Shown here: one piece after another, positions 11,111 through 22,411 of the stretch
Layout of the letters: the number at the start of each line of letters is the position of its first letter
Numbering within the stretch: the first letter of the stretch is position 1
NCBI RefSeq assembly: GCF_030272615.1
Contig: NC_081406.1
Location: forward strand, 235,459,922-235,523,921
Source: Cryptomeria japonica
Lineage: Eukaryota; Streptophyta; Pinopsida; Cupressales; Cupressaceae
Length of the DNA stretch: 64,000 nucleotides
Reading direction: 5' to 3'
The notes under the pieces: model-generated
What the model was told of the DNA's origin: nothing
Databases searched by the model: none
What the model saw: the letters and a program-made list of their open reading frames with translations, nothing else
Made by a program: the position numbers and the translations under genes

Positions 11111-11867
11111 TGTTGGCATTGCAAACTCCAATCAGAATTGTAGATGATTGAAGGTATTTTCATTCATGGAAACCTTGCAATCCTATGGTACTGGCAGGCA
11201 CCAGCACTGACAGACTCTACACTGGCAAATAGTTCATCGGCAGCGACAAAGGTGATTACCGACACCCCAGTCGACAGGATTTTGATTATTGTGTTTTGTA
11301 TTTATTTGTAATATCTTTTTGTAAGCCGACAAGGCATATTGTAATAAGACTCATATATAAGTATGAGATCTTATAGATTATTTGCAGAAGTAATGTGTGA
11401 ATATTAAGGCAGATTTTGGAGTAAGGTTTATGGTTATTGTATGAGCTTAAACTGGTACTAAACCTGGCATAGAAGATGCTGAAATAAATTAGTGCATTAT
11501 ATTGGATTTGCATAATCCATTTTGTAAGTCAGTGAGACTTCCTTTTGTAATTAAGCAGTGAGCATTAGGTAGTTAGCCTTCCTGCATGTGCAGACCCCTA
11601 TTGTAAGTAATATCCATTCATTGGCTAGTGAGTGAATATTCTGGGTCACAAATCCCACTGAGGTTTTTCCCACACCGGCTTTCCTCATTAAAAATCTTGT
11701 GTTATGGTGTGCTTTCTATGTTGTGTTTATTGTTCATATTTACTACATTAATTACTGCTTACTAGTACACTATTTTGGAATGCAATTTATTTAATAAGGT
11801 CAGAAAATCTATTTACCGGTTAGATACTAATTCACCCCCCCTCTTAGTATCTTTGGGAATCCTAACA
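11111..11867 (+). mobile_element. 3' LTR of element B (757 bp)
   Basis: Starts TGTTGGCATTGC after a polypurine tract and ends CTTTGGGAATCCTAACA. A TATATAAG segment near 11354 is a plausible TATA region. The start and the first 250 bases also match the solo LTR at 37417-38214 (- strand), including AACCTTGCAATCCTATGG. The expected target-site repeat cannot be checked because the 5' LTR start is lost. Confidence 0.85.
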
Positions 11868-12954
11868 GACAAAAGGGAGAGATTTTTGGTATTATGGATG
11901 TGTTGCATTGGTTTTTTCATTGATGTCAACACTTGAGAACACTTATCATCACTTGGAGATCTTTGGTTATGTTCACTGGCATGTTTAGTGACTTATGCAC
12001 AATCACAGGTATCTAGTTCACTGACAGCTTATATTATTCACCGGCACTAAGGATGATCTGTTATCATCTAGAGATTACTTTGTTATGTCAAAGACATTGT
12101 TTGGACACTTGGTTTTGGTGATTTGATTATTGGTACAATCAAGTCTGCATATTTGTTGTTACCGGCAAATAGGTCTAGCTTACGGACCGGCAAGCATTAT
12201 CTATTCCAGATCAGCATTACATGTTATGCAGATGTTTTATTGATTGGTTATTATTGTAAATGCATTGAACCAACATCATGCATCTCATATTGATTAATTT
12301 CTAAATGATTTTATTGTAGTATCTTTAGTGAGCCGACCTACAAATTTGGGTGTAGGTTTTGGTATATATGTAAGATCTCATTTGTGAGATTATATAGAGG
12401 AGCCTGAAAAAGCATTGCAATAAGGTATATGCAAATATAAGAAGAGCTATACATACAGACATCATTTGAAGATTCAAGGAAGGTATGAGGAAGACAATCA
12501 GAGCTTAACCGGTACTGAATCCAACATATGAAGATGATATTTTGAGCAGTACATTATCATTGGATTTAACCATCCAATTGTAGTCAATGTGACTTCCATT
12601 TTGTGATTGAGTAGTGAGCTCTAGGCAGTTGGCCTTTCTACATGTGCAGACCCCATTTGTACACACATACTATCTGTAGTAGTATCATCTAATTGTGGGT
12701 AAGGTTTCCCATAGTGGTTTTTCCCCTTATAGGATTTCCACGTACAAATAACTATTTTATGTGTTGTGCATGTTATTTTTGTTTTTGTTTCATGCATTAA
12801 AATTTACCGGTACTATTATTAACTGCTAAACTGTCTACCGGCATTAAGTTTGGTTTACCGGTATTATGCATTACGTTTGGTTAAAGTATACTGGGTTGAA
12901 ATTAATAGGCAACTGATTCACCCCCCGCCTCTCAGTTGCCTTTGGGTCCTAACA
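11868..12954 (+). mobile_element. LTR of another element with its polypurine tract
   Basis: A 16-base purine-rich remnant (GACAAAAGGGAGAGAT) is followed by an LTR from about 11884 (TTTTTGGTATTATGG, a mutated TGTTGGCATTATGG) to 12954 (TTGGGTCCTAACA). Landmarks are TTGCATTGG..GTCATTGATGTCAACAC at the start, GTGAGCCGACC in the middle, TTTCCACGTACAAATA and the poly-C block at the end. It belongs to the same broad family as the solo LTR at 62016-63237. Its internal region is not in the window; only the priming tract survives. Confidence 0.75.
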
Positions 12955-12984
12955 AAAACCACCTCAAGCTAAATGGACAAAAAT

Positions 12985-13851
12985 CCAAAATAATGAACTG
13001 CTAGAGATAGCATCTACCATGCCTGATTATACTCTCTGTTAAGCTGAATACTGGAGGCCTTTGACCTCTTCCTTAATCCAAGATCAATAACCTATGATCG
13101 ACCAAATTTTCTTTGCATATGATATTGCATTTGAAGACCACGAATATCTTTTCACATTTTCATCCTATTATCTATAATGAGATCTTACATCATTTAATAC
13201 CAACCCTAAGGCCTAAACCAATTAGTTTGGCCACCTAAAAGATATTATAATAAGATCTTTACATAAATCCATATTAGAATGATATGTCATGTCGGCTTAA
13301 GACAAAAACAATAATAACCGATTCATAGAACATCTCAAAATATCCTGGTAATGTGTAGAGTAAACATTAACATGATACTGGTTCATAACCTAGATAGGCA
13401 CTTGACCTATCCTAGGTCCACCATGCTAAAGCAACATCTTCAAGAAGTTGAGGCACAATCCAAAAAACATCTTTAGCATCCTGAAATCCATGTAGAAGTC
13501 GCACCAACACCACTTATACATTCTATCAAGATTCCCCGGTAAAAGCTCTGTTAGTAAAACCTTAAACCAATATCGGTAGGGGTTTACAAGACTGTATGAT
13601 AGCATCCGATTACCAATTCAATACCAATTGACCAGAACATGCTCAAGGAACATGTAACACATAAAATCAAACACACTCCATTGATCCAAACATGTCAGAA
13701 GTGTCCAACAGATTGTCTCTTCTGCCGGTAAAACTAGAACTTCTACTGGTAACCAAAACCTATCTGCTGGTAACCAACCATAACAGCTAGTGTTGACATC
13801 AATGACTAAACATCAATGCAACACATAATCAATTCATCTATAATGCCAACA
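12985..13851 (-). mobile_element. LTR fragment inserted in gypsy RNase H, copy 1
   Basis: On the - strand it begins TGTTGGCATTATAGATG at 13851 and continues with TGATTATGTGTTGCATTGATG and GTCATTGATGTCAACAC, matching the start of the solo LTR at 62016. It is cut at 12985 within the GAGATGCTATCT..GCAGTT segment (compare 62827-62848). It sits directly against the RNase H coding sequence of the - strand gypsy element, whose reading frame runs into it, so the rest of that pol was lost after or with the insertion. Confidence 0.75.
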
Positions 13852-14207
13852 ACATATACAATAGTCTTATTACAGGCAATAAAATGCATAAACTTTTTAA
13901 GCCCCTTTATGATGGCTAAAGCTTTCTTTTCAACAAAATTGTACTTAGCCTCATATTTCTTTAGAGTTTTGGAATGGAAAGCTATGGGGTGTTCATTTCT
14001 TTTATCTACATCCTTTTGGGTCAGAAACACAACAATGTTGTAATTACTAGAGAAAGCATACATTATAAAGTTCTTAGACATATCTAGGTTGGAGAGCATG
14101 GGAAATGAAGAAATTGCATCGTTGATCTTCTCGAAAGCCTCTTGAGATTCAGGAGTCCATTTAAAATGTGTCTCTTTCTTAATTATTAGAGTGATGGTCC
14201 TTACCAT
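13852..14207 (-). pseudogene. Gypsy RT-linked RNase H domain (truncated), copy 1
   Basis: Open from 14207 to the LTR junction. Shows the usual transition out of RT (FKWTPESQEAFEKI), then the RNase H start (SNLDMSKNFI..), HPIAFHSKTL and the KYNFVEKKALAIIKGLKKF helix common to gypsy RNase H domains. It breaks at KTIVYV, after which the frame reads through LTR sequence (positions below 13852), giving a chimeric tail with no biological meaning. The catalytic core after the first half is absent. Confidence 0.8.
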
Positions 14208-14218
14208 TCTAGCAAAGT

Positions 14219-14870
14219 CTAAGATAACTGGCTAATGAAGTTAACCTTGCCTAGGAAGGACTGAATGCCCTTTTTGTTGACAATAAGAGGAAGCTCCTTT
14301 ATTTCCTTCACTTGATTAGGATTGAAGGAGACTCCTTCCTTTGACACTACATTCCCTAGTAATTTTCCTTGCGGGACCCCAAAGATGCATTTCTTCAGGT
14401 TTAACAAGATGCCAAATTCCAAGCACTTCTGGAACACCAGTTCAAGATGGTTGAAGTGATCTTCTTTGTTTTTTGAAAACATGGTCAAGTCATCCAAATA
14501 TATGAGGATGATTTTGTTAATGATCTAATTGAAAGCTAGATCCATAGCTCTCTAAAAATTTGCACCGACGTTTGACAACCCAAAACACATTTTCTGGTAA
14601 GCAAATGTTCCCCATTTGGTTGTCTTTTTTTTATCTTCTCATTTTACCAATACCTAGTTATAACCTAAAAAACCATCAAACATAGAGAACATCTCCAACC
14701 ATGCCACCGTAATCAACAATTGTTCCATTGGTGGCGATGGATAATGGTCCTTTAGAGATGCTTGATTAAGATCCCGAAAGTCCAGACATAGCCGAATATC
14801 TCCATTTTTCTTCCTCACTAGCACCAAATTAGAAACCCATGTACTCTGCTTGATAGGATAGATAATTTTT
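14219..14870 (-). pseudogene. Gypsy reverse transcriptase fragment, copy 1
   Basis: Reading down from about 14870: a KKNGDIRLCLDF-like block (near 14775-14812; one frame shifted), the SPPMEQLL region, a KWGTFAY-like block, the (Y/W)-x-DD catalytic region at about 14475-14500 (here I-W/M-DD because of a base change; copy 2 reads YVDD), then CLEFGILLNLKKC and GKLLGNVVSKEG. These are the palm and thumb motifs of Ty3/gypsy RT. Stops and at least one frameshift near 14520 disable it. Confidence 0.8.
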
Positions 14871-15405
14871 TATTCTATCAATTTCTTCAATTTGTAAGCC
14901 ATAAGGGACTTGATCTTGGGATGTATAGGTCCCTACTTGTGCTAGACTATCTTGGTCCCATCATTGAGCTCAATAGTGTGTTGAATGATGCTAGAATTAT
15001 AACCTTTCAAATCTTCATATGACCATGCTAGCATGCCCACATATTCATAACAATATCGGGCCAATCTCTATCTATCTTCTGAGGGAACTTCCTTCCTGAC
15101 TTTGAGTATTCTCCCATTCCTTGATGACATTTTGGGGTAATCACCCTTATCAATCGTAAGTTTTTGTTTGTCATTCTTAGCATCGTCGTGGTCAAACAAA
15201 TTTTATAGGGTGATCAATCCATTTGGAAGTTTGTTCGATTTTAGTTGAATGATCTGATCTCCATAAACTTCCTTTACTTTAGGTCATAATTGGTTAGCAA
15301 ACTCTCGTGAGTTTTGAATTAACAAAGTAATTTTCTCATCACTCTCAAAACTTTCCATTGGGTATCATTATCAGGAATAGCTAGTCGCATGATCACACCA
15401 ATCGC

Positions 15406-15828
15406 CTAGGGATTGATGAGAAAGTCCACAACAGGGTCGAATAGTGATCCAATGGTGGCCATTCGATCAATGAATGCATTTGTCTTTTGAGGAACCCTCA
15501 GTATGTTGAAAGCATCAAAGCTTTTAATCTGATCCCATGTCATATGGTGGTAGGATCTCATACGGACGTGTTTGGCACTGGAGATTCCTCAAACGTGGTG
15601 TACTATCAGCTCGGAGTTGCCCAAAACTTTCAACTGCTTTATACCCAACTTTTCTGCCAATCTTAGGCCTTATATCAACCCTTCATATTTTGCTTCATTG
15701 TTGGAGCAAGAAAACTACAAGGGAAAAGACCTCAAAATCTATTCACCTAAAGGTGAAGTAAGGAAAATCCCAACACCTAAACCCACTTTGCATCTTGTGT
15801 CATCAAAGTGTAAGGTCTAGAGCTCAAA
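15406..15828 (-). pseudogene. Additional RNase H domain between protease and RT, copy 1
   Basis: On the - strand from about 15828: an LHFDDTRCK..GLGVGI strand (equivalent to the FDGS start of plant retroelement second RNase H domains), SCSNNEAKYEGLI (catalytic Glu helix), GLRLAEKLGI, then GNSELIVHHV (active-site Asp replaced by Asn), a MRSYHHMTWDQI helix, NAFIDRMATIGSLFDP and the stop at 15406. The same motif series occurs in the + strand element here after its RT-RNase H (for example 29090-29430), which supports the RNase H assignment. Its place before RT is what is odd. Several TAG/TAA stops. Confidence 0.75.
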
Positions 15829-16077
15829 GGATGAATCTTCTTAGGCCAAGGGGTTTTTAACTAGCTTTAGGATAACCTGACCTCTGTCAAAAAAGAAGTA
15901 AGTACCAAGACCTATGACATGATAGTTGGACTATGGATTAGAATCGATGAATTCATTGAGAAAATCCTCTTGTTCTGGTGGGATTTCTCTAGTTACCTCT
16001 TCATCTTCAAGAAATTCTACCATCTTTATTTCTTTATTGGAGATAGAGGTATGAGTGGGCTCAAAGTTGAGTATGGC

Positions 16078-17073
16078 CTAATTTTCTACATGTTCGGTGT
16101 GAAGGGGTTCTATAAGGATTTTGAGTTTGGCACCATGTTGAGTATGAAGGATAAGGTGAGACCAGTCAAAGGATAGGTAACCTCCTATTTTGGCGATGAA
16201 GTTTGGAGAAAGGTAGAGGACAAAAATGGGAGGAATATCAATAATTACTACCTCTTGAGTCGTGATGATACTAGGACATGTGAACAACATTAGCAGAAGG
16301 CTCTTAATAAGACCCACGGTATGAACCTTATTCCAATCTAGTTGCATAACACCCCAATTTAAAGGCTCATATTTGATATTCAAAACCTCAGCAATTTTCT
16401 TAGGCATGACGATAGTGTTGGCACTAGAATCTATCATAGAATTGTCTAAAATCTTATTCCCTACTACGAGGGTCAAATAGAACGGATTAGGCTTAGGGTT
16501 ACCATCTGCTTGGGATCTAGGAGGTATGACCTCATTCATCAACACCATCAGTGAGCACGATCTATCTGTGAGAGGCTGAAATATTTCATCGCTGACCTGC
16601 AAAGAACTAGTAGCATGTCCATCAGAGGGTTTACCCACCTCCAACAAAGATTCTTTCAAATGATTCTTCTACTCTAGGATAATAAGGAGATCCCATAAAC
16701 AGATGTTGGTTGGGGCTTTCCTTAACTGCTCCACCACATCTAATACTAATGACATCGACATCTTCATCTCTCTTCATTTATAAGGGATAAATTCCTTCCT
16801 TGGATATGTAACAAAGGCTATGGGTTGTTCAAGAACTTTATCTACAGAGAATCTCCCTTGCGTGCCTACATTCTGTCTCATGAAGATCTTCTTCAACTGG
16901 AAGTTGTAATCTGATTTCACTTGAGGAGCGCTTGAGCTTGATGAGGCTGTACCTTTGGTAAGCATGACATCTTCATCCTCCATCCAGGAGAATAGTGCAT
17001 GGTTTGGAGAAATCTCTATTTCCTGCTCCATTGACATGCCTTGTATCTGTGCAATGAAAGATGCATTGTCCAT
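16078..17073 (-). pseudogene. Gypsy protease region, copy 1
   Basis: Starts MDNASFIAQIQGMSMEQEIE at 17073 and ends near 16078. The retropepsin-type core is at about 16380-16470: LTLVVGNKILDNSMIDSSANTIVMP. The catalytic triplet reads D-S-S instead of the D-S-G seen in copy 2, so this copy has lost the canonical glycine. A break between 16774 and 16659 (stop/frameshift) separates it from the N-terminal linker. In the family this enzyme processes the Gag-Pol polyprotein. Confidence 0.8.
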
Positions 17074-17299
17074 GCCAGGGGGGTGTAAGCTGAATCATCC
17101 AAAGCCATGCCTTCGCTACATTGATCTGCAACCTTTTATTGTAAATTGTCTCTTGGGAAATTCCTTAAGGTGTCGGCATTGTTACAAGGAAAACACCAAG
17201 AATTGGCATCATCCGCTAGATTATTTTGTCCCACTATCAGCTCCTTACTGGTGTTAGGGTAGATATTCTACAAAGGATTGGGTACCGGAAGCTGACTTG

Positions 17300-18339
17300 G
17301 GGAAGTTTAGTTATTTGCATATTGGTTTTGCTGATAAGAAGGCCTATTCCCTTGGAAATTTTGTTGTAAAGGGGGTCTAGCTGGTGGGATTTGGGCCCTT
17401 TTCAGATTGACAATCTCATTCGAGAAAGATATCAACAAATTTTTTATATTGTTGACCTTTGTAGACAAGGATGAGGGAGGAGGTAGACTTGCTTGCTGGG
17501 GACCAAGATATGCGTACATAGATTGTGAAGTCGACTAGTTCTTTGAGTTGATTCGATAGCTTAGGAAAGAAGGACATGAGTTGTTGTAGTGCGGGCTTCC
17601 CAACATCGATTAGATTATTTTCTTCTTCAACTGCAAAATCAAATGCTTGCGGGAGGGTACTACATCCTAGAGATTGAATCATCATTGATATGTCGGAGTT
17701 GAAGGCCTTCAGATAGAAAACAAATGCCATGTCAGTAGGGGGATGAGTGGATAGCGGTATTCTTTGCCAAGTCCTTTGAAACCTTAAATTGAATTCTATC
17801 ACTGCTTCCTGAGGGCCTCTCTTTTTAGTAATCAATTGATGCATCAAGGATGACCTGTCAACCTTGTCAGAAAATCTTTGAAAAAAGAAGTCACCCAGCT
17901 GATCATAATTGGCTATAGAACCTGGACCAAGGGATCTGTACTAGTCTAGAGCTCTCCCTTTGAATGGTGCCATGAGTAATCTCAAAGCTATATTTTTCTC
18001 AGTGATATTATGGCCAACATAAACATTGGCTACATCTTGTAGGTGCTCCCCAGGGGTCTTGGGACATTCTCCAATGAATTTGGGGATAGCTTTGAGCATG
18101 ACAGAGGGAATCGGTCCCCATACTATAGGGAGAACTGGAGGAATGAGAGAGCTTTCATTATTCCATGTCACAAAATTTCTAGCAGGAATCTGAGCCATTA
18201 TTATTATAGGAACAACCTCAGGGAAGATAGGTGGGTTCTGGGAAGAAAAGGTTGTAGGCTGATGGACATTTACTAGGGGTGTTATAAGCAAACTGGGATT
18301 CAAAGTTGTTTGAATCATGGTAACGGGTCTATGGCTCAT
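17300..18339 (-). pseudogene. gag: Gypsy Gag, copy 1
   Basis: Start ATG at 18339. N-terminal Pro/Thr/Ser-rich part, then the retrotransposon gag core: PGEHLQDVANVYVGHNITEKNIALRLLMAPFKGRALD (18.0 kb region, in pieces), a stop at about 17941, then FFFQRFSDKVDR and EFNLRFQRTWQRIP, typical of plant gypsy Gag capsid domains. The C-terminus is Gln/Asn/Pro-rich (17307-17519, YQQNQYANN). Stop and frameshift separate the three open pieces (17941-18339, 17416-17847, 17307-17519). No zinc knuckle is visible. Confidence 0.8.
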
Positions 18340-19510
18340 AAACTAGCTTAAACTTATTTAAAATTGGCGTCTTACCGGGCATGTCAAAAAAAGAACTGTG
18401 TACTCTTAATTTTACCTTAAACTTGAAAAAACTTATGCGAAATTCAATAATGGGGACCCTTTGCGCGAAACTCATTGAATGACCTTCGGGTTTGAGAAGA
18501 TGAATCTTCATATAATTGGGGGAGAAAAGGGGAAAGAGAAAAATTTAAATAAAATGATCTACACTACTTAGGAGATACGCCTGAGCATTTCAGGACAATA
18601 TTAACAGCATATAAAACCTAGAGACATGCGGTTTTAAATCTCATCCAACAATTTTACATGCCGAGAACTGTTTGAGAGAATAATTCAACAAAAACTCTTT
18701 CAACATAAAATAATATTTAACCATTCATCCAGCTAATAAAAAGTCTTAGAGCATAGTTTAATCTGTGGAGTCTCACAACAAGTATCATAGAAGTTATTAA
18801 ACTTGAAAACAACACAGAAGTCAATATATTAAGCTTCAAATAAATCCATCACAAAGATCATAGGCACAATCTGACATGTCTATCATTCACCAAAATTAAC
18901 ATAAATGCCTCTTAATGAGCCAAAGTCTAGAAAAAATATCTAAAAGTCAGAACCCTCTTAACTAGGAAAACCTAATCATGAATAGAGCCCATGTCTCATA
19001 ACTAATAGCTCCTCCTAGCACAACAACATCCTAGCAACTACTTCTGATAAGAAAACTTGGTGTGGCACACCGCAAGATCATACCTAGAAAAACCAACCCC
19101 AAAACTTGTTATTTCCAGCGTATCGTGGTGATCCCTGCACCTTCCCAACAAGAAAATTGTGATGCAAATCACAACCTAGTTAATGAACTACCATGGAGGA
19201 CACGCGGCGGCTTGGGGGGATCCAAAGTCAAGTTCATAGAGGGAACCAAATTGGGCAGCTCGGAGACACCAAGTGTCTTTTCCTTTGGTCGATGGATGGT
19301 GGGGCCGAGAAGAGTGTAGCACCATAAAAATGCAAGACATGTGACAACTCACCATTCTCTCAACTTCAGACAAGAAAAGTGAGTTCCTAGAGGCAACACC
19401 AAGATGACACTTGGCTCGCGTGCTTTCACACGGGAAGCATTGCTAGAAAATCAAAAGGAATGGGTACCACTTGATCAAAATGCCACCTATGGACGACCCC
19501 AAAATAATGT
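18340..19510. other. Non-coding interval between the back-to-back gypsy elements, copy 1
   Basis: About 1.17 kb with no credible gene. It should include the leader, and perhaps the 5' LTR, of the - strand element. A TGTTAACATTATTTTGGGGTC sequence on the - strand starts near 19514 and could be an LTR start, but no primer-binding site or second LTR was recognised. The + strand open frame at 19062-19319 has no motif. It is repeated at 26900-28067 with an indel of 3 bases in total, part of the tandem duplication. Confidence 0.4.
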
Positions 19511-21073
19511 TAACATTATCAAGTCATGCCTTTTGGTCTCAAGAATGCTGGAGCTACATACCATTGAGCAATGCCAATGATTTTCCATGATCATTTGCAT
19601 AAATTATAGAGGATTATGTTGATTAACTTCTAGCAAAATCCAAGACAAGACATGAGCACATCCCTATCCTAAGGAAAATTTTTGAGAGATTGGAAAAATA
19701 AAAAAAGCACCTCAATCCCAAGAAATGCATCTTTGGTGTCACTTTGGGGAAACTGCTAGGCTTCATTGTTTCTTGCAGAGGCATAGAGGTTGATCCTGCA
19801 AAGGTGAAAGTTATCATGGAAATGCCTCCCCCAAAGACCCTTAGATAGTTGCACAACATCCAAGGAAAACTCTAATCCATCAGATGCTTCATCTCATAGT
19901 TTGGAGACAAAAGTCATCCATTTTCCCACCTATTATGCAAGGATACCAAATTCAAATGGGATTGCCTATGTCAGAAGTCTTTTGAAAAACTCAAGGAATA
20001 TCTTACATCACCTCCTATTCTTATGCCTCCTATTCTAGGATAGCCACTTCTTCTGTACATATCAACTACTATAGTAGCATTGGGGGCATTATTGGCATAG
20101 ATAGATGATCAAGGAAAGGAGCATGCTATATATTATATCAGTCGCACATTAGTACGGTATGAGCTTAATTATACCCCTATTGAAAGAGCATGTTTATCAC
20201 TTGTCTTCAGCACACAAAAGCTTTGGAACTACATGCTTAACAATAAAACAAAATTGATTGCTAAGATCAACCCCCTGAAGTACCTCCTGTCAAAGGCAAC
20301 TCTCACTGGTAGACTTCCTAAATGGGTCATGTTGTTAAGAAAATTTGACATCGAATATGTGGTTAGAAAGGCAATCAAAGGATAAGTAATAGCAGATCAG
20401 TTGGCCAATGCTCCTCTTCCAAGTGATCACCCAATCGTCACTAAATTTCCAACTGAATTCATAATGACTATCACTACATCCTCCACATGACAGTTATACT
20501 TTGATGGATCTTGCACCCAAAATAGATCAGGGGTAGGTATACAATTGATCACACCCCAAGGAGATTTCATCCCTAACTCATACAAGATAGGCTTTGCATG
20601 CACTAACAACATTACAGAATATGAAGCACTAATCACTAGACTACGTCTAGCTATCTAATGGAAGATATTGGAATTACATGTCTATGGAGATTCCCAACTT
20701 CTCATTTTCAAACAAGTCAATGATGAGTATCAAACAAAAGATGACAAGCTTCTTCCTTATCAGAGTATGGTTGAATACCTCAAGAAATAATTTACATCAA
20801 TCAAGTTCAATTATATTCCAGGTACCAACAACAGAGCTGTAGATGCAATGGCCACTATTGGTTCCCTCATTCAGATGTCGACACATAGTAAAAAATGTGA
20901 GTTTTTGGTCGAGAAACTCTTCATACCAACATATGATTTATCAGAGTCTGAAATGGTGTGTGTACTCATTGGTCCCAAATCCCCTTAGTCTCAGGAGACC
21001 TTCACTTACCTAAAAGACAACACCATTCCCCCACACCTCACTAAAACCCAACAACAAACCTTTATCCATCTAT
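19511..21073 (+). pseudogene. pol: Ty3/gypsy pol, + strand, copy 1, truncated at both ends (RT-RNase H-RNase H)
   Basis: Opens in mid-RT with YHYQVMPFGLKNAGATY (about 19511-19565), continues through the V-D region (a degraded YVDD near 19614-19625), HLNPKKCIFGVT, and LLGFIVSCRGIEVDP. RT-linked RNase H follows (about 19955-20440), then a second RNase H (about 20493-20890; FDGSC..GVGI, NNITEYEALI, GDSQLLIF, AVDAMATIGSLI). The integrase segment is missing because the tandem-duplication breakpoint falls at 21073. Its RT N-terminal half is missing at the 19511 junction. Numerous stops. Confidence 0.8.
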
Positions 21074-21541
21074 ATTGTGTTTACTGTTCATATTTACTAC
21101 ATTAATTATTGCTTACTAGTACACTATTTTGGAATGAAATTTATTTAATAAGGTCAGAAAATCTATTTACCGGTTAGATACTAATTCACCCCCCCTCTCA
21201 GTATATTTGGGAATCCTAATAGACAAAAGGGAGAGATTTTTAGTATTATGGATGTGTTGCATTGGTTTTGTCATTGATGTCAACACTTGAGAACACTTAT
21301 CAGCACTTGGAGATCTTTGGTTATGTTCACCGGCATGTTCAGTGACTTGTGCACAATCACCGGTATCTAGTTCACCGACAGCTTATATTATTCACCGGCA
21401 CTGAGGATAATTTGTTATCATCTAGAGATTACTTTGTTATGTCAAAGACATTGTTTGGACACTTGGTTTTGGTGATTTTATTATTGGTACAATCGAGTTT
21501 GCATATTTGTTATTATCGGCAAATAGGTCTACCATGCCAAC
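21074..21541 (+). mobile_element. Duplicated LTR pieces at the start of tandem copy 2
   Basis: 21074-21221 repeats the last ~146 bases of the element B 3' LTR (to CCTAATA), 21222-21237 repeats the polypurine remnant, and 21238-21541 repeats the first ~300 bases of the LTR at 11884. At 21541 the sequence jumps to the equivalent of 12985, so about 0.8 kb (12176-12984) is deleted from copy 2. Confidence 0.85.
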
Positions 21542-22411
21542 AATCCAAAATAATGAACTGCTAGAGATAGCATCTACCATGCCTGATTATAGTCTCAGTT
21601 AAGCTCAATACTAGAGGCCTTTGACCTCTTCCTTAATCCAAGATCAATCACCTATGATCGACCAAATTTTCTTTGCATATGATATTGCATTTGAAGACCA
21701 CAAATATCTTTTCACATTTTCATCTTATTATCTATAATGAGATCTTACATCATTTAATACAAACCCTAAGGCCTAAACCAATTAGTTTGGCCACCTAAAA
21801 GATATTATAATAAGATCTTTACATAAATCCATATTAGAATGATATGTCATGTCGGCTTAAGACAAAAACAATAATAACCAATTCATAGAACATCTCAAAA
21901 TATCCTGGTAATGTGTAGAGTAAACATTAACATGATACCAGTTCATAACCTAGATAGGCACTAGACCCATCCTAGGTCCACCATGCTAAACCAACATCTT
22001 TAAGTAGTTGAGGCACAATCAAAAAAACATCTCCAGCATCCTGAAATTGATGTAGAAGTCGCACCAACACCACTTATGCATTCTATCAAGATTTCCCGAT
22101 AAAACCTCTGTCAGTAAAACCTTAGACCAATATCGGTAAGGGTTTACAAGAGTGTATGATAGCATCCGATTACCAATTCAATACCAATTGACCAGAACAT
22201 GCTCAAGGAACATGTAACACATAAAATCAAACATACTCCATTGATTCAAACATGTCGGAAGTGTCCAACAGATTGTCTCTGCTTTCGGTAAAACTAGAAC
22301 TTCTACTGGTAACCAAAACCTATCTGCTGGTAACCAACCATAACAGCTAGTGTTGACATCAATGACTAAATATCAATGCAACACATAATCAATTCATCTA
22401 TAATGCCAACA
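21542..22411 (-). mobile_element. LTR fragment, copy 2
   Basis: Copy of 12985-13851 at an offset of 8560, again starting TGTTGGCATTATAGATG at 22411 on the - strand and abutting the RNase H sequence. Minor substitutions only. Confidence 0.75.

Larger units (their letters stand above)
5190..11867 (+). mobile_element. Element B: nearly complete pol-less LTR retrotransposon
   Basis: Layout: partial 5' LTR 5190-5766, primer-binding site 5769-5780, Gag 5838-7075, spacer, ORF2 7417-10910, polypurine tract just before 11111, 3' LTR 11111-11867. The two LTRs align from the TGTAAGCCGACAAGGC block onward; the first 210 bases or so of the 5' LTR are missing. No protease, integrase or reverse transcriptase motif is visible in the 5.3-kb interior, so the element must have relied on enzymes supplied in trans. 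The family also includes element C and, at the LTR level, the solo LTR at 37417-38214. Confidence 0.8.
13852..18339 (-). mobile_element. Ty3/gypsy element, - strand, copy 1 (gag-PR-RNase H-RT-RNase H, integrase lost)
   Basis: Reading from 18339 downward: Gag, aspartic protease, an RNase H domain, reverse transcriptase, and the RT-linked RNase H, broken at the LTR fragment at 13851. No integrase or 3' LTR remains. Many stops and frameshifts. The copy at 22412-26899 is nearly identical. The domain order with an RNase H before RT is unusual; see the separate domain entries. Confidence 0.85.

Noticed and set aside
11286-11513. - strand frame in the element B LTR
   Set aside because: LTR sequence with no coding support.
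19062-19319. + strand 85-codon frame, repeated at 27619-27939
   Set aside because: Lies in the leader interval; no motif; frame differs at the end between copies, as expected by chance.
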